Made by a program: the position numbers and the translations under genes. The notes beneath the pieces were generated by a model that saw only the letters and a list, made by a program, of their open reading frames with translations, searched no databases and was not told where the DNA came from. 64,000 bases of DNA, from NCBI RefSeq assembly GCF_020734105.1, contig NZ_JAJAFR010000016.1, positions 1 to 64,000 on the forward strand. The letters are read 5' to 3'. The stretch is from Alkalihalobacillus deserti. GTDB lineage: Bacteria; Bacillota; Bacilli; Bacillales; Bacillaceae_D. Within the stretch, counting starts at the first letter, position 1. Each line of letters opens with the position of its first letter. Shown piece by piece: positions 52,013 to 60,843 of this stretch.

Positions 52013-52495
52013 ATGGAAAAAGTTACAACGTTGTTTTTAAAAATAGCGGTTATTCTTTTAGGAGTCCCAGTTCTCGGTCTGTGCATCTTTTTGGTGCCTG
52101 AGCTGGCAAATCTTTCAGCAAAATTGCTTCCAGAGTTTGCTTTTATAAAATATTTTGCTTTCATCGTTTTTGATGGATCGGCGATACCTTTTTACTTTGC
52201 TTTGTATCAGGCTTTCAAACTCTTACGCTATATTGACAAAAATAAAGCTTTCTCTGATTTATCTGTAAAAGCTTTAAAGAAAATCAAATACTGTGCAATC
52301 ACAATCAGTATTTTACATGTGCTAGTTTTACCGCTCTTCTATATTTTTGCGGAAATAGACGATGCACCAGGAGTTATCTTTGTCGGATTGGCTGTTCCTT
52401 TCGCTTCGCTGGTTATCGCAGTCTTTGCTGCTGTTCTCCAAAAACTATTACAAGAAGCAATAGATATTAAATCAGAAAATGATTTAATAGTGTGA
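52013..52495 (+). CDS. DUF2975 family membrane protein
   Basis: A 160-aa protein with four hydrophobic helices (about residues 9-30, 43-65, 92-115 and 122-145). The segment YIDKNKAFSDLSVKALKKIKYC between helices 2 and 3 is the family hallmark. AGTGAGGTGC precedes the ATG. It is followed after ten bases by an HTH gene; this pair is common in Firmicutes, where the roles are unproved. Confidence 0.85.
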   Translation: MEKVTTLFLKIAVILLGVPVLGLCIFLVPELANLSAKLLPEFAFIKYFAFIVFDGSAIPFYFALYQAFKLLRYIDKNKAFSDLSVKALKKIKYCAITISILHVLVLPLFYIFAEIDDAPGVIFVGLAVPFASLVIAVFAAVLQKLLQEAIDIKSENDLIV

Positions 52496-52505
52496 GGTGT
52501 AAACA

Positions 52506-52721
52506 ATGGCAATTATAATTAATATTGACGTAATGCTTGCGAAAAGGAAAATGAGCGTAACAGAGCTTTCGGAGAGGGTTGGGATAACGATGGCCAACCT
52601 TTCTATATTGAAAAATGGAAAGGCAAAAGCAATTCGATTATCTACTTTAGAGGCAATTTGTAAGGCTTTAGAGTGTCAGCCTGGAGATGTTTTAGAATAC
52701 AAAAGTGACGAAGACAGTTAA
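52506..52721 (+). CDS. YozG-type Xre/Cro HTH regulator
   Basis: A 71-aa single-domain HTH protein: MAIIINIDVMLAKRKMSVTE, recognition helix in ITMANLSILKNGKAKAIRLS, and LEAICKALECQPGDVLEY. GTGAGGTGTAAAC precedes the ATG. Its usual partner is the DUF2975 protein just upstream; probably controls the local cassette. Confidence 0.9.
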   Translation: MAIIINIDVMLAKRKMSVTELSERVGITMANLSILKNGKAKAIRLSTLEAICKALECQPGDVLEYKSDEDS

Positions 52722-52767
52722 TCAATGTGGAGAAAACTTACTGTACAGTATTAGAGGAGGTTTAACG

Positions 52768-54015
52768 ATGGAATTTAACAATTCGATTATTGAAAACATT
52801 GCTAACCCTTATGAACTTGAGAGACTATATAGACAAGACCCAAAAGCTTTTAAAAATTCATTCTTACAAGCATGGGAACAAAATCCTGATTCTCAGATTC
52901 TTGGCGTTTGGTATGAAAGATTGCATTTCAAGGAGACAGCAAATACAGAAAAATCTCCCTTGCTTCGAAAAGATTTCATTTTTATGGGCATTTTAGCCAT
53001 TCTGGCAGGGTTAAGCACCAGGATCATTTTCCATTATGTCGAACAGGAAGTAATTACTCCAATTAACCTGGCTTTTGGTATAATGCCCTTTATTGCTGGC
53101 TATTTTGTTTACAAAAATACCCCAAACAAAAGTGTTATTTATTCTCTTGTAGCGTTGTTCCTAATTTCTGGGATTTATCTTAATATGCTGCCATTAAATT
53201 ATAAAGACAGTATTATTCTTGCTTATTTACACCTACCAATATTCTTATGGGTATTGGTAGGGCTTGCATTTACAGGAAATGAATATTCAAAAGGGAGTAC
53301 TAGATTAGCCTATATCAAATTTAATTTGGAATATGGTATTCTCTACGCTAGCATGGCTGTTAGTGGAATGGTGCTGGCAGCATTAACCATGCAGCTATTC
53401 AGCTTTATTGGCTTGGATATAGAAGGTTTTTATTTTAGTAATGTCGTTTTATTTGGTGCTGCCGCTCTCGCTATTGTTGCTGCATACCTGGTCTCAATAA
53501 ATCTTAAACTTGCTAAGAATATTACACCATATATAGCTAAGATTTTTAGTCCTCTTGTCCTGATCACATTGTTGGTCTATCTTATAACGGTTATATGGGT
53601 AGGAAAAAATCCATTCTTGGATCGTAATTTCCTCATAGTCTTCAATGGGATACTTCTTGGTGTATTGGCGGTTACCATATTTTCCATTACTGAAAGCGAC
53701 TCAGACAAGAAAAAGAACATTTCAGATTATATAAATTTTGCCTTAATTGTTCTTGCGCTTATCATTGACAGCGTGGCTCTATCAGCCATCGTTTTCAGAC
53801 TTTCTTCATATGGGATTACCCCTAATAGACTTGCTGTTTTAGGAGTAAACATACTGATTTGGGCAAATCTAATTTGGATCATGGTCTCCTATATGCGTTT
53901 TCTAAAAAAAAATTCCGGACCTTCAACTATCCAAGATGCTATTACTAAATATTTGCCGGTCTACGGACTTTGGGCAGCTTTCGTTACATTTTTATTTCCT
54001 ATCATTTTTAATTAG
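52768..54015 (+). CDS. Polytopic membrane protein, DUF4153-like
   Basis: A 415-aa protein with a soluble N-terminal stretch (about 75 residues) followed by about 11 to 12 hydrophobic helices. The segment NPFLDRNFLIVFNGILLG near residue 287 recalls DUF4153 proteins, but assignment is tentative. ATG 52768 has AGAGGAGG eight bases upstream; a longer in-frame start at 52705 overlaps the HTH gene and is rejected. Probably one operon with DUF2975 and HTH genes. Function unknown. Confidence 0.75.
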   Translation: MEFNNSIIENIANPYELERLYRQDPKAFKNSFLQAWEQNPDSQILGVWYERLHFKETANTEKSPLLRKDFIFMGILAILAGLSTRIIFHYVEQEVITPINLAFGIMPFIAGYFVYKNTPNKSVIYSLVALFLISGIYLNMLPLNYKDSIILAYLHLPIFLWVLVGLAFTGNEYSKGSTRLAYIKFNLEYGILYASMAVSGMVLAALTMQLFSFIGLDIEGFYFSNVVLFGAAALAIVAAYLVSINLKLAKNITPYIAKIFSPLVLITLLVYLITVIWVGKNPFLDRNFLIVFNGILLGVLAVTIFSITESDSDKKKNISDYINFALIVLALIIDSVALSAIVFRLSSYGITPNRLAVLGVNILIWANLIWIMVSYMRFLKKNSGPSTIQDAITKYLPVYGLWAAFVTFLFPIIFN

Positions 54016-54089
54016 AAAGGCGCTGTAAATGTAACGAACGACAAGCTAACCATTCTATAATGGACACAATCCTTAGAGCCAGAGTCGAC

Positions 54090-54131
54090 ACTATGCAGCT
54101 TTTTATACAGAGCTGCATAGTTTTGGTTTAC
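54090..54131 (+). terminator. Terminator after the DUF4153-like gene
   Basis: ACTATGCAGCT and AGCTGCATAGT are 11-bp perfect arms, followed by TTTGGTTTACTTTTTTT. Confidence 0.88.
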
Positions 54132-54278
54132 TTTTTTTACTAAAGTTAAAGCGGATATTTAAACTAGTATTGTCGGTAGAATTTGCATCAGAAGCTTGTT
54201 GAAGTAACATGGGAGAGTAGTTAAAAAGTTATTTTTCCTATTGAAACATGCAGTTAAATGTAGCATATGGAGGAAAGT

Positions 54279-55253
54279 ATGAAGTTAAAACGAAATATTA
54301 AAAGGTTTTTTATTTTTCTATTTATTTTAGTAGCTTTTATGTACCTAAATAACACATCATTATTTACAAAAGATAGTAATAGAGACCCTTTATTACTGGC
54401 ACATCGTGGATTGGCACAGACTTTCGATATGAAAGGAATAACTGGGGAAACATGTACAGCAGAGAGAATTTTCGAACCTGACCATCCATTTATAGAAAAT
54501 ACAATACCTTCAATGGAAGCAGCTTTTAAGGCAGGAGCCGATATTGTAGAGTTTGATGTTCAACTCACAAAAGACGGAGAGTTTGCTGTTTTTCATGATT
54601 GGACACTAGAGTGTAGAACAAATGGAGAAGGAATAACAAGGGAGCATACTATTCAAGAACTAAAACAGTTAGATATTGGTTATGGCTATACGGCTAATAA
54701 CGGAGAAACTTATCCTTTCCGTGGCAAAGGAATAGGACTTATGCCTACACTTGAAGAAGTGTTGTCGCATTTTCCTGAACAATCTTTTTTAATTCATATT
54801 AAAAGTAATGGCCCAAATGAAGGCGAGCATTTGTCTAACTATCTCACAAAGGTTCCAGATAGTCGGTTAAAAAACCTTTCAGTTTATGGTGGCGACAAGC
54901 CGATTTTGTCTCTGAAAGAAAAACTACCTGAACTTCGTGTCATGTCAAAAGAAACGATGAAAAGTTGCCTACTTCCATACATAGCAGTTGGTTGGACAGG
55001 ATATGTACCGTCAGCGTGCGGAAACGCACAATTACACATTCTAGAAAAAATTGCACCATATTTATGGGGATTTCCAAGCAAATTTCTAGACAGAATGGAG
55101 GATGCTAATACAAGAGTAATTCTCGTAGCGGGCGATGGTGGATGGTCAGAAGGTTTTGATAAAAAGCAAGACTTAGAACGCCTTCCTAAAAATTACACAG
55201 GTGGTATATGGACTAATCGTATTGATATTATAGCCCCTATTTTAGAAGAATAA
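54279..55253 (+). CDS. Membrane-anchored glycerophosphodiester phosphodiesterase family protein
   Basis: A 324-aa GDPD-family enzyme. An N-terminal helix (about residues 10-28) likely anchors or exports it. The TIM-barrel motifs are readable: LAHRG near residue 43 with the first catalytic His, ENTIPSMEAAFKAGADIVEFDVQLTKD-type metal site near 75-100 (Glu/Asp), and FHDWTLECRTNG with the second His. The substrate should be glycerophosphodiesters. It hydrolyses to glycerol-3-phosphate plus alcohol. ATG 54279 follows GGAGGAAAGT; an ATG at 54267 is in the RBS. Confidence 0.88.
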   Translation: MKLKRNIKRFFIFLFILVAFMYLNNTSLFTKDSNRDPLLLAHRGLAQTFDMKGITGETCTAERIFEPDHPFIENTIPSMEAAFKAGADIVEFDVQLTKDGEFAVFHDWTLECRTNGEGITREHTIQELKQLDIGYGYTANNGETYPFRGKGIGLMPTLEEVLSHFPEQSFLIHIKSNGPNEGEHLSNYLTKVPDSRLKNLSVYGGDKPILSLKEKLPELRVMSKETMKSCLLPYIAVGWTGYVPSACGNAQLHILEKIAPYLWGFPSKFLDRMEDANTRVILVAGDGGWSEGFDKKQDLERLPKNYTGGIWTNRIDIIAPILEE

Positions 55254-55300
55254 TTATCGTGCAAGTTAAACGACTGGATTGTTCTATGTAGAAATGTATA

Positions 55301-55398
55301 AACTAACAAAAGAAAGTCAATTTACTGCATAGTACAACGATACTAGTAACGGGATATAAATTTTAAAAGACGGTCACTTTAAAGTGATCGTCTTTCTT
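55301..55398 (+). repeat. Intergenic repeat copy R1 ending in a hairpin
   Basis: Contains AACTAACAAAA, then TTTACTGCATAGTACAACGA, TACTAGTAAC and the stem GACGGTCACTTT / AAAGTGATCGTC followed by TTTCTT. It shares about 90 bp with copy R2 (59045-59146) and the core with R3. Lies after the GDPD gene and probably terminates it. Confidence 0.8.
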
Positions 55399-55746
55399 AT
55401 TTGACTAAATACCATGTAATAAAATTTTTTTTAATAAAGGGATTGTAGAGGTATGTATAAAGAAACCCTTTTGCCAAAAGTGTAGGATTATAGGGGAATC
55501 CCACCATTGGTGGGTATTGAAATTTGTAGAGCTACATTATAAAGTTTTCAAAAAGAACAAAATACCTTATCAGTAACAAAATGATAGGTCTATTCGTAAA
55601 AAATATCTCTTAGATATTAATAATGTTTTATGATAATGGAATAAAAATACCAAACCTTGTTTGGTGTTTTTACTATACATAACTTGCTTTTTGATTAATT
55701 AAAATAAGTATAACTTACAGGGGTCCGACTTATAGTTAAACTTCAT
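55399..55746. other. Intergenic region before the two-component system
   Basis: No gene is seen. It holds a hairpin AATCCCACC-ATT-GGTGGGTATT near 55497-55518 and a terminator-like hairpin at 55646-55671 (ACCAAAC / GTTTGGT, then GTTTTTA). AT-rich otherwise. Confidence 0.5.
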
Positions 55747-55798
55747 TTAAGACACTAAGAAAATCTTAAGAATTTCATAAAGTATATATTAAGATTTT
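55747..55798. promoter_or_regulatory. Repeated TTAAGA motifs upstream of the response regulator
   Basis: TTAAGA occurs at 55747, 55766 and 55789. The last two lie inside a longer inverted repeat, AAAATCTTAA (55760-55769) and TTAAGATTTT (55789-55798), with a 19-bp gap. Being about 75-125 bp upstream of an OmpR-type regulator gene, they are candidates for autoregulation. AT richness weakens the case. Confidence 0.4.
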
Positions 55799-55870
55799 GT
55801 TGATATCATTCCCTTAGTACTTTAAAGAGGTGATATCGAATGTCGAAAATCAAAATTAGGAGGAACTTAC

Positions 55871-56557
55871 ATGAACATATTGGTTTGTGATGATGATAAA
55901 GCAATTGTAGATGCAATAGGGATCTACTTAGAAAATGAAGGCTATAAAATATTCAAAGCTTTTAATGGAATTGAAGCAATTAAAATAATTAAAGATCATG
56001 AGATTCATCTCATTATCATTGATATTATGATGCCTAAAATGGATGGTATCAGAGCTACCAAGAAGATTAGAGAAGAAAATAATATACCTTTAATCCTTCT
56101 TTCTGCAAAATCAGAGGATTCAGATAAAATCTTAGGATTAAATTTTGGAGCAGATGACTATATCACCAAGCCATATAATCCCTTGGAATTGATAGCAAGA
56201 GTTAAGTCACAGCTGAGAAGATATACAGCACTAGGAGGTCTTGAAACTAGGAGTAGTGTATACCGGACAGGGGGACTTATGATCGATGATGATAGTAAAA
56301 CAATCACAGTCGATGATGATGAAGTTCACCTTACACCCGTGCAATATAAGATACTATTACTTCTGAGCGCAAATGCGGGAAAAGTATTCTCGATTGAGGA
56401 GATCTACGAGAAGGTATGGAATGAAGCGGCTCATAGTCCTGAAAATACCGTAACCGTTCATATAAGAAAAATCAGAGAAAAAATAGAAATCAATCCGAAA
56501 GAACCAAAATATTTGAAAGTAGTGTGGGGAGTTGGATATAAAGTTGAAAAATTATAG
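55871..56557 (+). CDS. OmpR-family response regulator
   Basis: A 228-aa regulator. Receiver domain: acidic pocket CDDDK at 7-11, phospho-acceptor Asp in IIIDIMMPKMDG near residue 52, Lys in YITKPYNP near 101. C-terminal winged helix: LTPVQYKILLLLSANAGKVFS and TVHIRKIREKIE, ending WGVGYKVE. It resembles VanR and related clostridial regulators. AGGAGGAACTTAC precedes ATG 55871. It overlaps the sensor gene. Confidence 0.93.
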   Translation: MNILVCDDDKAIVDAIGIYLENEGYKIFKAFNGIEAIKIIKDHEIHLIIIDIMMPKMDGIRATKKIREENNIPLILLSAKSEDSDKILGLNFGADDYITKPYNPLELIARVKSQLRRYTALGGLETRSSVYRTGGLMIDDDSKTITVDDDEVHLTPVQYKILLLLSANAGKVFSIEEIYEKVWNEAAHSPENTVTVHIRKIREKIEINPKEPKYLKVVWGVGYKVEKL

Positions 56558-58649
56558 CTATTTATTTATAACGAAAATCGTAGTTTTTATGATTGCAATT
56601 ATCTGTTTGACGGGTGTCATGAAAGCAGTCGTAGAAGTAGAAATTGAAAATGATGCGGAATTTAGCAACGCGGTGGAAGATCATTATTTTCAAAGTTGGT
56701 CATATGTACAGGGAAGTGAAAAACTAGTCCGTAACCTCACAACCCTTATAGAGGAATATAAGAGTGAGGAACATATCTTAAATGGCGGAACGATTGGTGA
56801 AGATGAGTGGAGGAGTGTAGAAGAAAATTTATTTTCAGATTACTATCACCGTTCTAGAAGTGATAATCCTGAGTTAAGTAATGAGGAAAGTTATGAGATG
56901 TTTAAACAGGAAAATTATGAGATGTTTAAACAAGAATATGAAGATGAATTAGCCAAGGCAAAAGAAAAGATGATAAAGGATGATTTAAAAGAATATCACA
57001 TGCTCATGCAAAACCTAGAAGAGAGTAAGGGACCATTATTTTATGCAAGTGATGGTACAAATGTGTTCACAAACACGACTATGATAGAAAAACAGCAGTT
57101 TGAAACCTATCCTTCTTTTATTGTATTTGAAAATTACAAACAAGAGATTTTTCCAAAGGAAATAAAAGAAGAAAATGATTATTTAAATCGGTTAACACGA
57201 CACTTTGATAGATTGAACCCAGAGAACACGGTGTTTTATCTTGCCTTCCCAGAAGAATTTTTAGAGTCTGAAATAAAAGAATGGCAAGAAAACAAAGCGA
57301 TTGCCACAAAAAACTTGTATAAATTAGTAGGATTTTTGGCAGGATTTATTCTTTCATTTTCCTATCTTGTCGTCGTCATAGGAAAAAAGTCATTTCAGGA
57401 TCAAGAGTTACACTTACACGCAATAGATAAACTATACAATGATATAAAAATAGTGATGTGTATACTACTTATACCTATTTGGATTTTGTTGGTAGAGGAG
57501 GCCTCTAATAGTATTGAAATATTCCTCATACCAATAACGGTTCCTATTGCCATTGTTGGTTTAGTACTAGTACTAGTACTGTCACTCGTGAAGCATATCA
57601 AAAAGAAGACATTTTTCAAGCATACATTGATCTTTAGCCTAATCTATAAGATAGTTTCATTTGTAGGAGATGTATATAGAAGTGGTAATGTCGGCGTTAA
57701 AACGGTGCTGATCGTCATCGGTTATCCGATATTGATTGCTTTGACGTTCTTCATGTTCCCGGTAACTATTGGTATAGCAGCTTGGTTTGCCTTTAAAAAG
57801 ATCAAGACCTTTAAGGCGTTACAGGAAGGCGTGGAAACAGTAAAGGATGGAAATCTTCATCATCGAATAGAAGTGAGTGGAAACGGAGAGTTTGGAAGGC
57901 TTGCATCCAATATTAACAGCATTACGGATGGTTTGAAAAAAGCAGTTGATAGTGAACTTAAAAGTGAGCGGTTAAAAACGGAACTGATCACTAATGTATC
58001 CCATGATATAAGAACTCCGTTAACTTCTATTATCACTTATGTTGACTTATTAAAACAGGAGAAGGACTCATTGAGGGTAGAAGAATATATTGAAGTATTA
58101 GATCAAAAATCGAAAAGGCTAAAAGTATTGACAGAAGATTTATTTGAAGCAGCAAAGGCTTCTAGTGGAAATATCCCAGTTCATTACGAGAAAATTGATA
58201 TCGTATCTTTGGTAACCCAGGGGCTAGGGGAAGTGAATGATAAAATTCAAACCATGGATTTAGACTTTAAGATGAACTATCCAGAGAATAAGGTCTATAT
58301 TTCAGCAGATGGAAAATTATTGTGGCGGTCTGTAGAGAACTTATTATCGAATATATTTAAATATGCAGCAGAAGGGTCGAGAGTATATATAGATATCGAG
58401 GATTTAGATAACGAAGTACTTCTCACCTTCAAAAATATTTCAGCAACTGAGTTAAATATCTCAGCAGACGAATTAATGGAGCGTTTTAAAAGAGGAGACG
58501 AATCCAGAACGAGCCAAGGCAGTGGATTAGGCCTGTCCATCGCAAAAAATCTTATTGAAATCCAAAAGGGGAGATTTAACATCCACGTTGACGGAGATTT
58601 ATTTAAGGCTAGTATCTCCTTACCTAAGTATAAATATAGTAATGAGTAA
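56544..58649 (+). CDS. Sensor histidine kinase with large extracytoplasmic domain and several TM helices
   Basis: A 701-aa kinase. An N-terminal helix (about 8-27) is followed by a 230-residue highly acidic outside domain with a tandem YEMFKQE(N/Y) repeat near 120-135. Four or more helices follow (about 262-282, 305-323, 328-350 and 385-415), then a HAMP-like region, the phospho-acceptor His in NVSHDIRTPLTSI near 490, and an ATPase domain with NLLSNIFKYA and GSGLGLSIAKN. The start is uncertain: TTG 56544 or TTG 56532, both overlapping the regulator gene. Signal unknown; VanS-like C-terminus. A cell-envelope signal is plausible. Confidence 0.88.
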   Translation: MKNYSYLFITKIVVFMIAIICLTGVMKAVVEVEIENDAEFSNAVEDHYFQSWSYVQGSEKLVRNLTTLIEEYKSEEHILNGGTIGEDEWRSVEENLFSDYYHRSRSDNPELSNEESYEMFKQENYEMFKQEYEDELAKAKEKMIKDDLKEYHMLMQNLEESKGPLFYASDGTNVFTNTTMIEKQQFETYPSFIVFENYKQEIFPKEIKEENDYLNRLTRHFDRLNPENTVFYLAFPEEFLESEIKEWQENKAIATKNLYKLVGFLAGFILSFSYLVVVIGKKSFQDQELHLHAIDKLYNDIKIVMCILLIPIWILLVEEASNSIEIFLIPITVPIAIVGLVLVLVLSLVKHIKKKTFFKHTLIFSLIYKIVSFVGDVYRSGNVGVKTVLIVIGYPILIALTFFMFPVTIGIAAWFAFKKIKTFKALQEGVETVKDGNLHHRIEVSGNGEFGRLASNINSITDGLKKAVDSELKSERLKTELITNVSHDIRTPLTSIITYVDLLKQEKDSLRVEEYIEVLDQKSKRLKVLTEDLFEAAKASSGNIPVHYEKIDIVSLVTQGLGEVNDKIQTMDLDFKMNYPENKVYISADGKLLWRSVENLLSNIFKYAAEGSRVYIDIEDLDNEVLLTFKNISATELNISADELMERFKRGDESRTSQGSGLGLSIAKNLIEIQKGRFNIHVDGDLFKASISLPKYKYSNE

Positions 58650-58751
58650 TTACAGAAAAACAAACAAAGCTCGATAGCTTTTCTTTTGTTCAAGAGCGGG
58701 ATAGTTAAGTATTAAATAAAAAAGTGGGTGTAGACTAGGACATATTAATGA

Positions 58752-58795
58752 AAAACAGGCAGAAATGGTAGAGCATTTCTGCCTGTTTTAACTTT
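58752..58795 (+). terminator. Terminator after the two-component system
   Basis: AAAACAGGCAGAAATG and CATTTCTGCCTGTTTT are 16-bp perfect arms around GTAGAG; a T-containing tail follows. Confidence 0.9.
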
Positions 58796-58921
58796 TTGAA
58801 ATTAATATGATTCTCCATCATTTGGTACTAAAACATTAGAAGAAATTTTTTTTTTGATTCGTAAAGCTTTTTAATTCTTCTCTAGATAATGTCCAGTGGT
58901 TAGTTTAATAATAAGAATTGT

Positions 58922-58956
58922 GACTCATTTCTTTAGGAGATGGGTCTTTTTTTGAC
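58922..58956 (+). terminator. Orphan terminator-like hairpin
   Basis: GACTCAT pairs with ATGGGTC (one G-T pair), followed by TTTTTTT. No gene precedes it within 130 bp after the two-component terminator. Confidence 0.6.
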
Positions 58957-59044
58957 TGAACGGAGAATTTTGGAAAACAAAAAAAGTTTAAAATTATTAT
59001 AAAGAATTTCAGTTATGCTAATGGGGGTTGTTTTGAAGAAGAGC

Positions 59045-59146
59045 AACTAACAAAACAAAGATATTTACTTCGCAGTACAAAAATACTGGTAACTAAATAT
59101 ACGTTTTAAAGGCGATCACTATCTCTTTTTTAGTGATCGTTTTTCG
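59045..59146 (+). repeat. Intergenic repeat copy R2
   Basis: AACTAACAAAACAAAG, TTTACTTCGCAGTACAAAAA, TACTGGTAACTAAATATACG, TTTTAAAG, then the hairpin GCGATCACTA / TAGTGATCGT with T tail. Closely matches R1 in order and spacing; the hairpin arms show compensating changes. Confidence 0.8.
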
Positions 59147-59282
59147 TATTAGACCATTACTGTGCAACAATCGGGCCATATTGTGGAAGATCAATCCCGA
59201 AGAAATTTGGATACTTATGTTAAAATATAGAATAGATTATGGAGGAAAAATCAAAAAGTAAAATCGTAACAAATATTTTTTA

Positions 59283-59318
59283 GAGGAGCTAATTTATATT
59301 GGCTCCTCTTTTTTTTAG
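59283..59318 (+). terminator. Orphan terminator upstream of the sigma gene
   Basis: GAGGAGC and GCTCCTC pair around an AT-rich loop and are followed by eight Ts. Confidence 0.8.
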
Positions 59319-59474
59319 CGATCTTTGTAATAGATATTTCTTTTAAGAAGGAAAAATAATTCTCATACCAATTTCATTTTTAAAGGTTTTTATCAGTTAT
59401 TTGAACATTATAAAATTATGCAGGATTAAATCTTTTTTTATTTAATTTCGTCTTAATTGGGTGAGGTGATGAAA

Positions 59475-60047
59475 GTGCCTGATGACCAAGAGCTAATAGA
59501 AGAAATATTAGGCGGTAGTCAAGCTGCGATGGAGGTGTTAACGAGAAAGTATTACAAATCCATCTATGCTTTTATCTACCGTAAAGTGGGCGACAAGGAA
59601 ACCGCATATGACTTAACTCAAGAAGTATTTATAAAAGTCATACAAAGAATACAATCGTATTCGCATAAAGGAACATTCAAAAGCTGGCTATTCTCAATTG
59701 CCATTAATCATTGCAGGGATTACTGGGGAAGTGCGTATTACAGGCATACCTCTCAGAAAACAGAGTTACCTGAGACATTAGAAAGTGGCGAGAAAAGTAT
59801 TCCTTATATTTTTGAACGGAAAGTGATGAGAGAACAAGTGAGATTAGCTCTAGCTAGCCTACCTGATTATCAGAAGGAGGCTCTAATTCTGAAATATTTT
59901 CACCACATGAAAATAAAAGAAATTTCTAAAGTGACAAACACTAGTGTTCCTACAGTTAAATCCAGACTGAAACAAGGGCTGAATAAATTAGCCAAACTTT
60001 TGAGAAGAGGTGAGGTAGATGAGCAAGAAAAAAATGGACAAGACTGA
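59475..60047 (+). CDS. ECF-type RNA polymerase sigma factor (SigY-like context)
   Basis: A 190-aa sigma-70 family protein with region 2 (YDLTQEVFIKVIQRIQSY and WLFSIAINHCRDYWG) and region 4 (LPDYQKEALILKYFHHMKIKE, then VPTVKSRLKQGLNKL). The GTG at 59475 has the strongest ribosome site (GAGGTGAT, four bases away). ATG 59469 overlaps that site, and TTG 59457 lies before it. The operon of sigma factor, membrane protein, ABC ATPase and permease is organised like B. subtilis sigY-yxlCDEFG; orthology is not claimed. The next gene overlaps by 29 bases. Confidence 0.88.
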   Translation: MPDDQELIEEILGGSQAAMEVLTRKYYKSIYAFIYRKVGDKETAYDLTQEVFIKVIQRIQSYSHKGTFKSWLFSIAINHCRDYWGSAYYRHTSQKTELPETLESGEKSIPYIFERKVMREQVRLALASLPDYQKEALILKYFHHMKIKEISKVTNTSVPTVKSRLKQGLNKLAKLLRRGEVDEQEKNGQD

Positions 60048-60843
60048 ATTTGAATATGATATGGATTATGATCCGGAACTGGACGAACTCGAACGAGAAA
60101 TAGGGCTTTTGTTAGATGAATACGATGTGGAGTATCCTAGTGAGTCAGAAATGATGATGACCATTGATGCTATTAGACCTTATGTTCCTGTTAAAGAAAG
60201 CAAATGGAAAAATCGTTTTGAGGGCATGTCTGCTATTATGAAGCAATCCATAATTGAGTTCTTTTATATGAGCCCTATATTTTGGTTTTCAAATAGTTTA
60301 TTTCTCCTTATAGGTCTTTCTGCTGTTCTTTTATCTGAAATAAATCCCTATGTGATTTTATTGTTACTTGGACCAATTCCTACAATCACTGGTTTGTTGG
60401 AAGTGATAAAGAGAATGAATGCTGGAATGGCTGAGCTCGAGGTGACTTTTAAATATAGTTTACAGGAGATTATCCTATCTAAAATGGTTGTAGTAGGTGG
60501 GTTTAACTTGATCATTAATTTATTTTTAACGTTCAGTACATCTTTTTTCTATCAAGATGTAGTGATTTGGAAATTGATGCTTTATTGGATTACACCTTTC
60601 ACTGTAATCACAGCAATTTCATTTGTCATTGTTAGTAGATTTAGGCATGTATATGCAGTAACAGCGGGGCTTGCGGTTTGGATTGTCTTTGGTAGCATGA
60701 TTAGCCAATCAAAATTGGTTGAAAGAATAGAAAGTATTCCAATAGTAGTTCATATTTTAGTGTCTTTGATTGCTGCGATAGTTGTCATTATTCAATTGAA
60801 TCGAATTTATAAAAGAGGTGTTAACTATGAACTTAACCATTGA
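60019..60843 (+). CDS. Six-TM membrane protein, probable sigma-factor regulator
   Basis: A 274-aa protein. An acidic cytoplasmic N-terminus (residues 1-75; DELEREIGLLLDEYDVEYPS) precedes about six hydrophobic helices (about 88-106, 110-128, 158-178, 185-207, 213-232 and 240-260). The N-terminus resembles in size and charge the YxlC-type anti-sigma proteins of sigY operons, which suggests membrane tethering of the sigma factor. This is inference. ATG 60019 follows GAGGTGAGGT. The gene overlaps both neighbours. Confidence 0.75.
   Translation: MSKKKMDKTEFEYDMDYDPELDELEREIGLLLDEYDVEYPSESEMMMTIDAIRPYVPVKESKWKNRFEGMSAIMKQSIIEFFYMSPIFWFSNSLFLLIGLSAVLLSEINPYVILLLLGPIPTITGLLEVIKRMNAGMAELEVTFKYSLQEIILSKMVVVGGFNLIINLFLTFSTSFFYQDVVIWKLMLYWITPFTVITAISFVIVSRFRHVYAVTAGLAVWIVFGSMISQSKLVERIESIPIVVHILVSLIAAIVVIIQLNRIYKRGVNYELNH

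Larger units (their letters stand above)
58796..59474. other. 680-bp intergenic region with three successive hairpins
   Basis: No protein gene is supported. It holds a GACTCATTTCT / AGGAGATGGGTC hairpin with seven Ts (58922-58956), repeat copy R2 (59045-59146) and another terminator (59283-59317). Two orphan terminators suggest small transcripts or remnants of lost genes. The sigma operon promoter should lie within 59320-59460. Confidence 0.55.

Noticed and set aside
54016..54266. Fourth copy of the R1-R3 repeat
   Set aside because: The hairpin at 54090-54121 has unrelated arms and no TTTACTGCGTAGTAC-type core precedes it.
59402..59453. ECF autoregulatory promoter of the sigma gene
   Set aside because: TGAAC at 59402 and CGTC at 59449 are present but about 43 bp apart, far more than the usual 16-17 bp.
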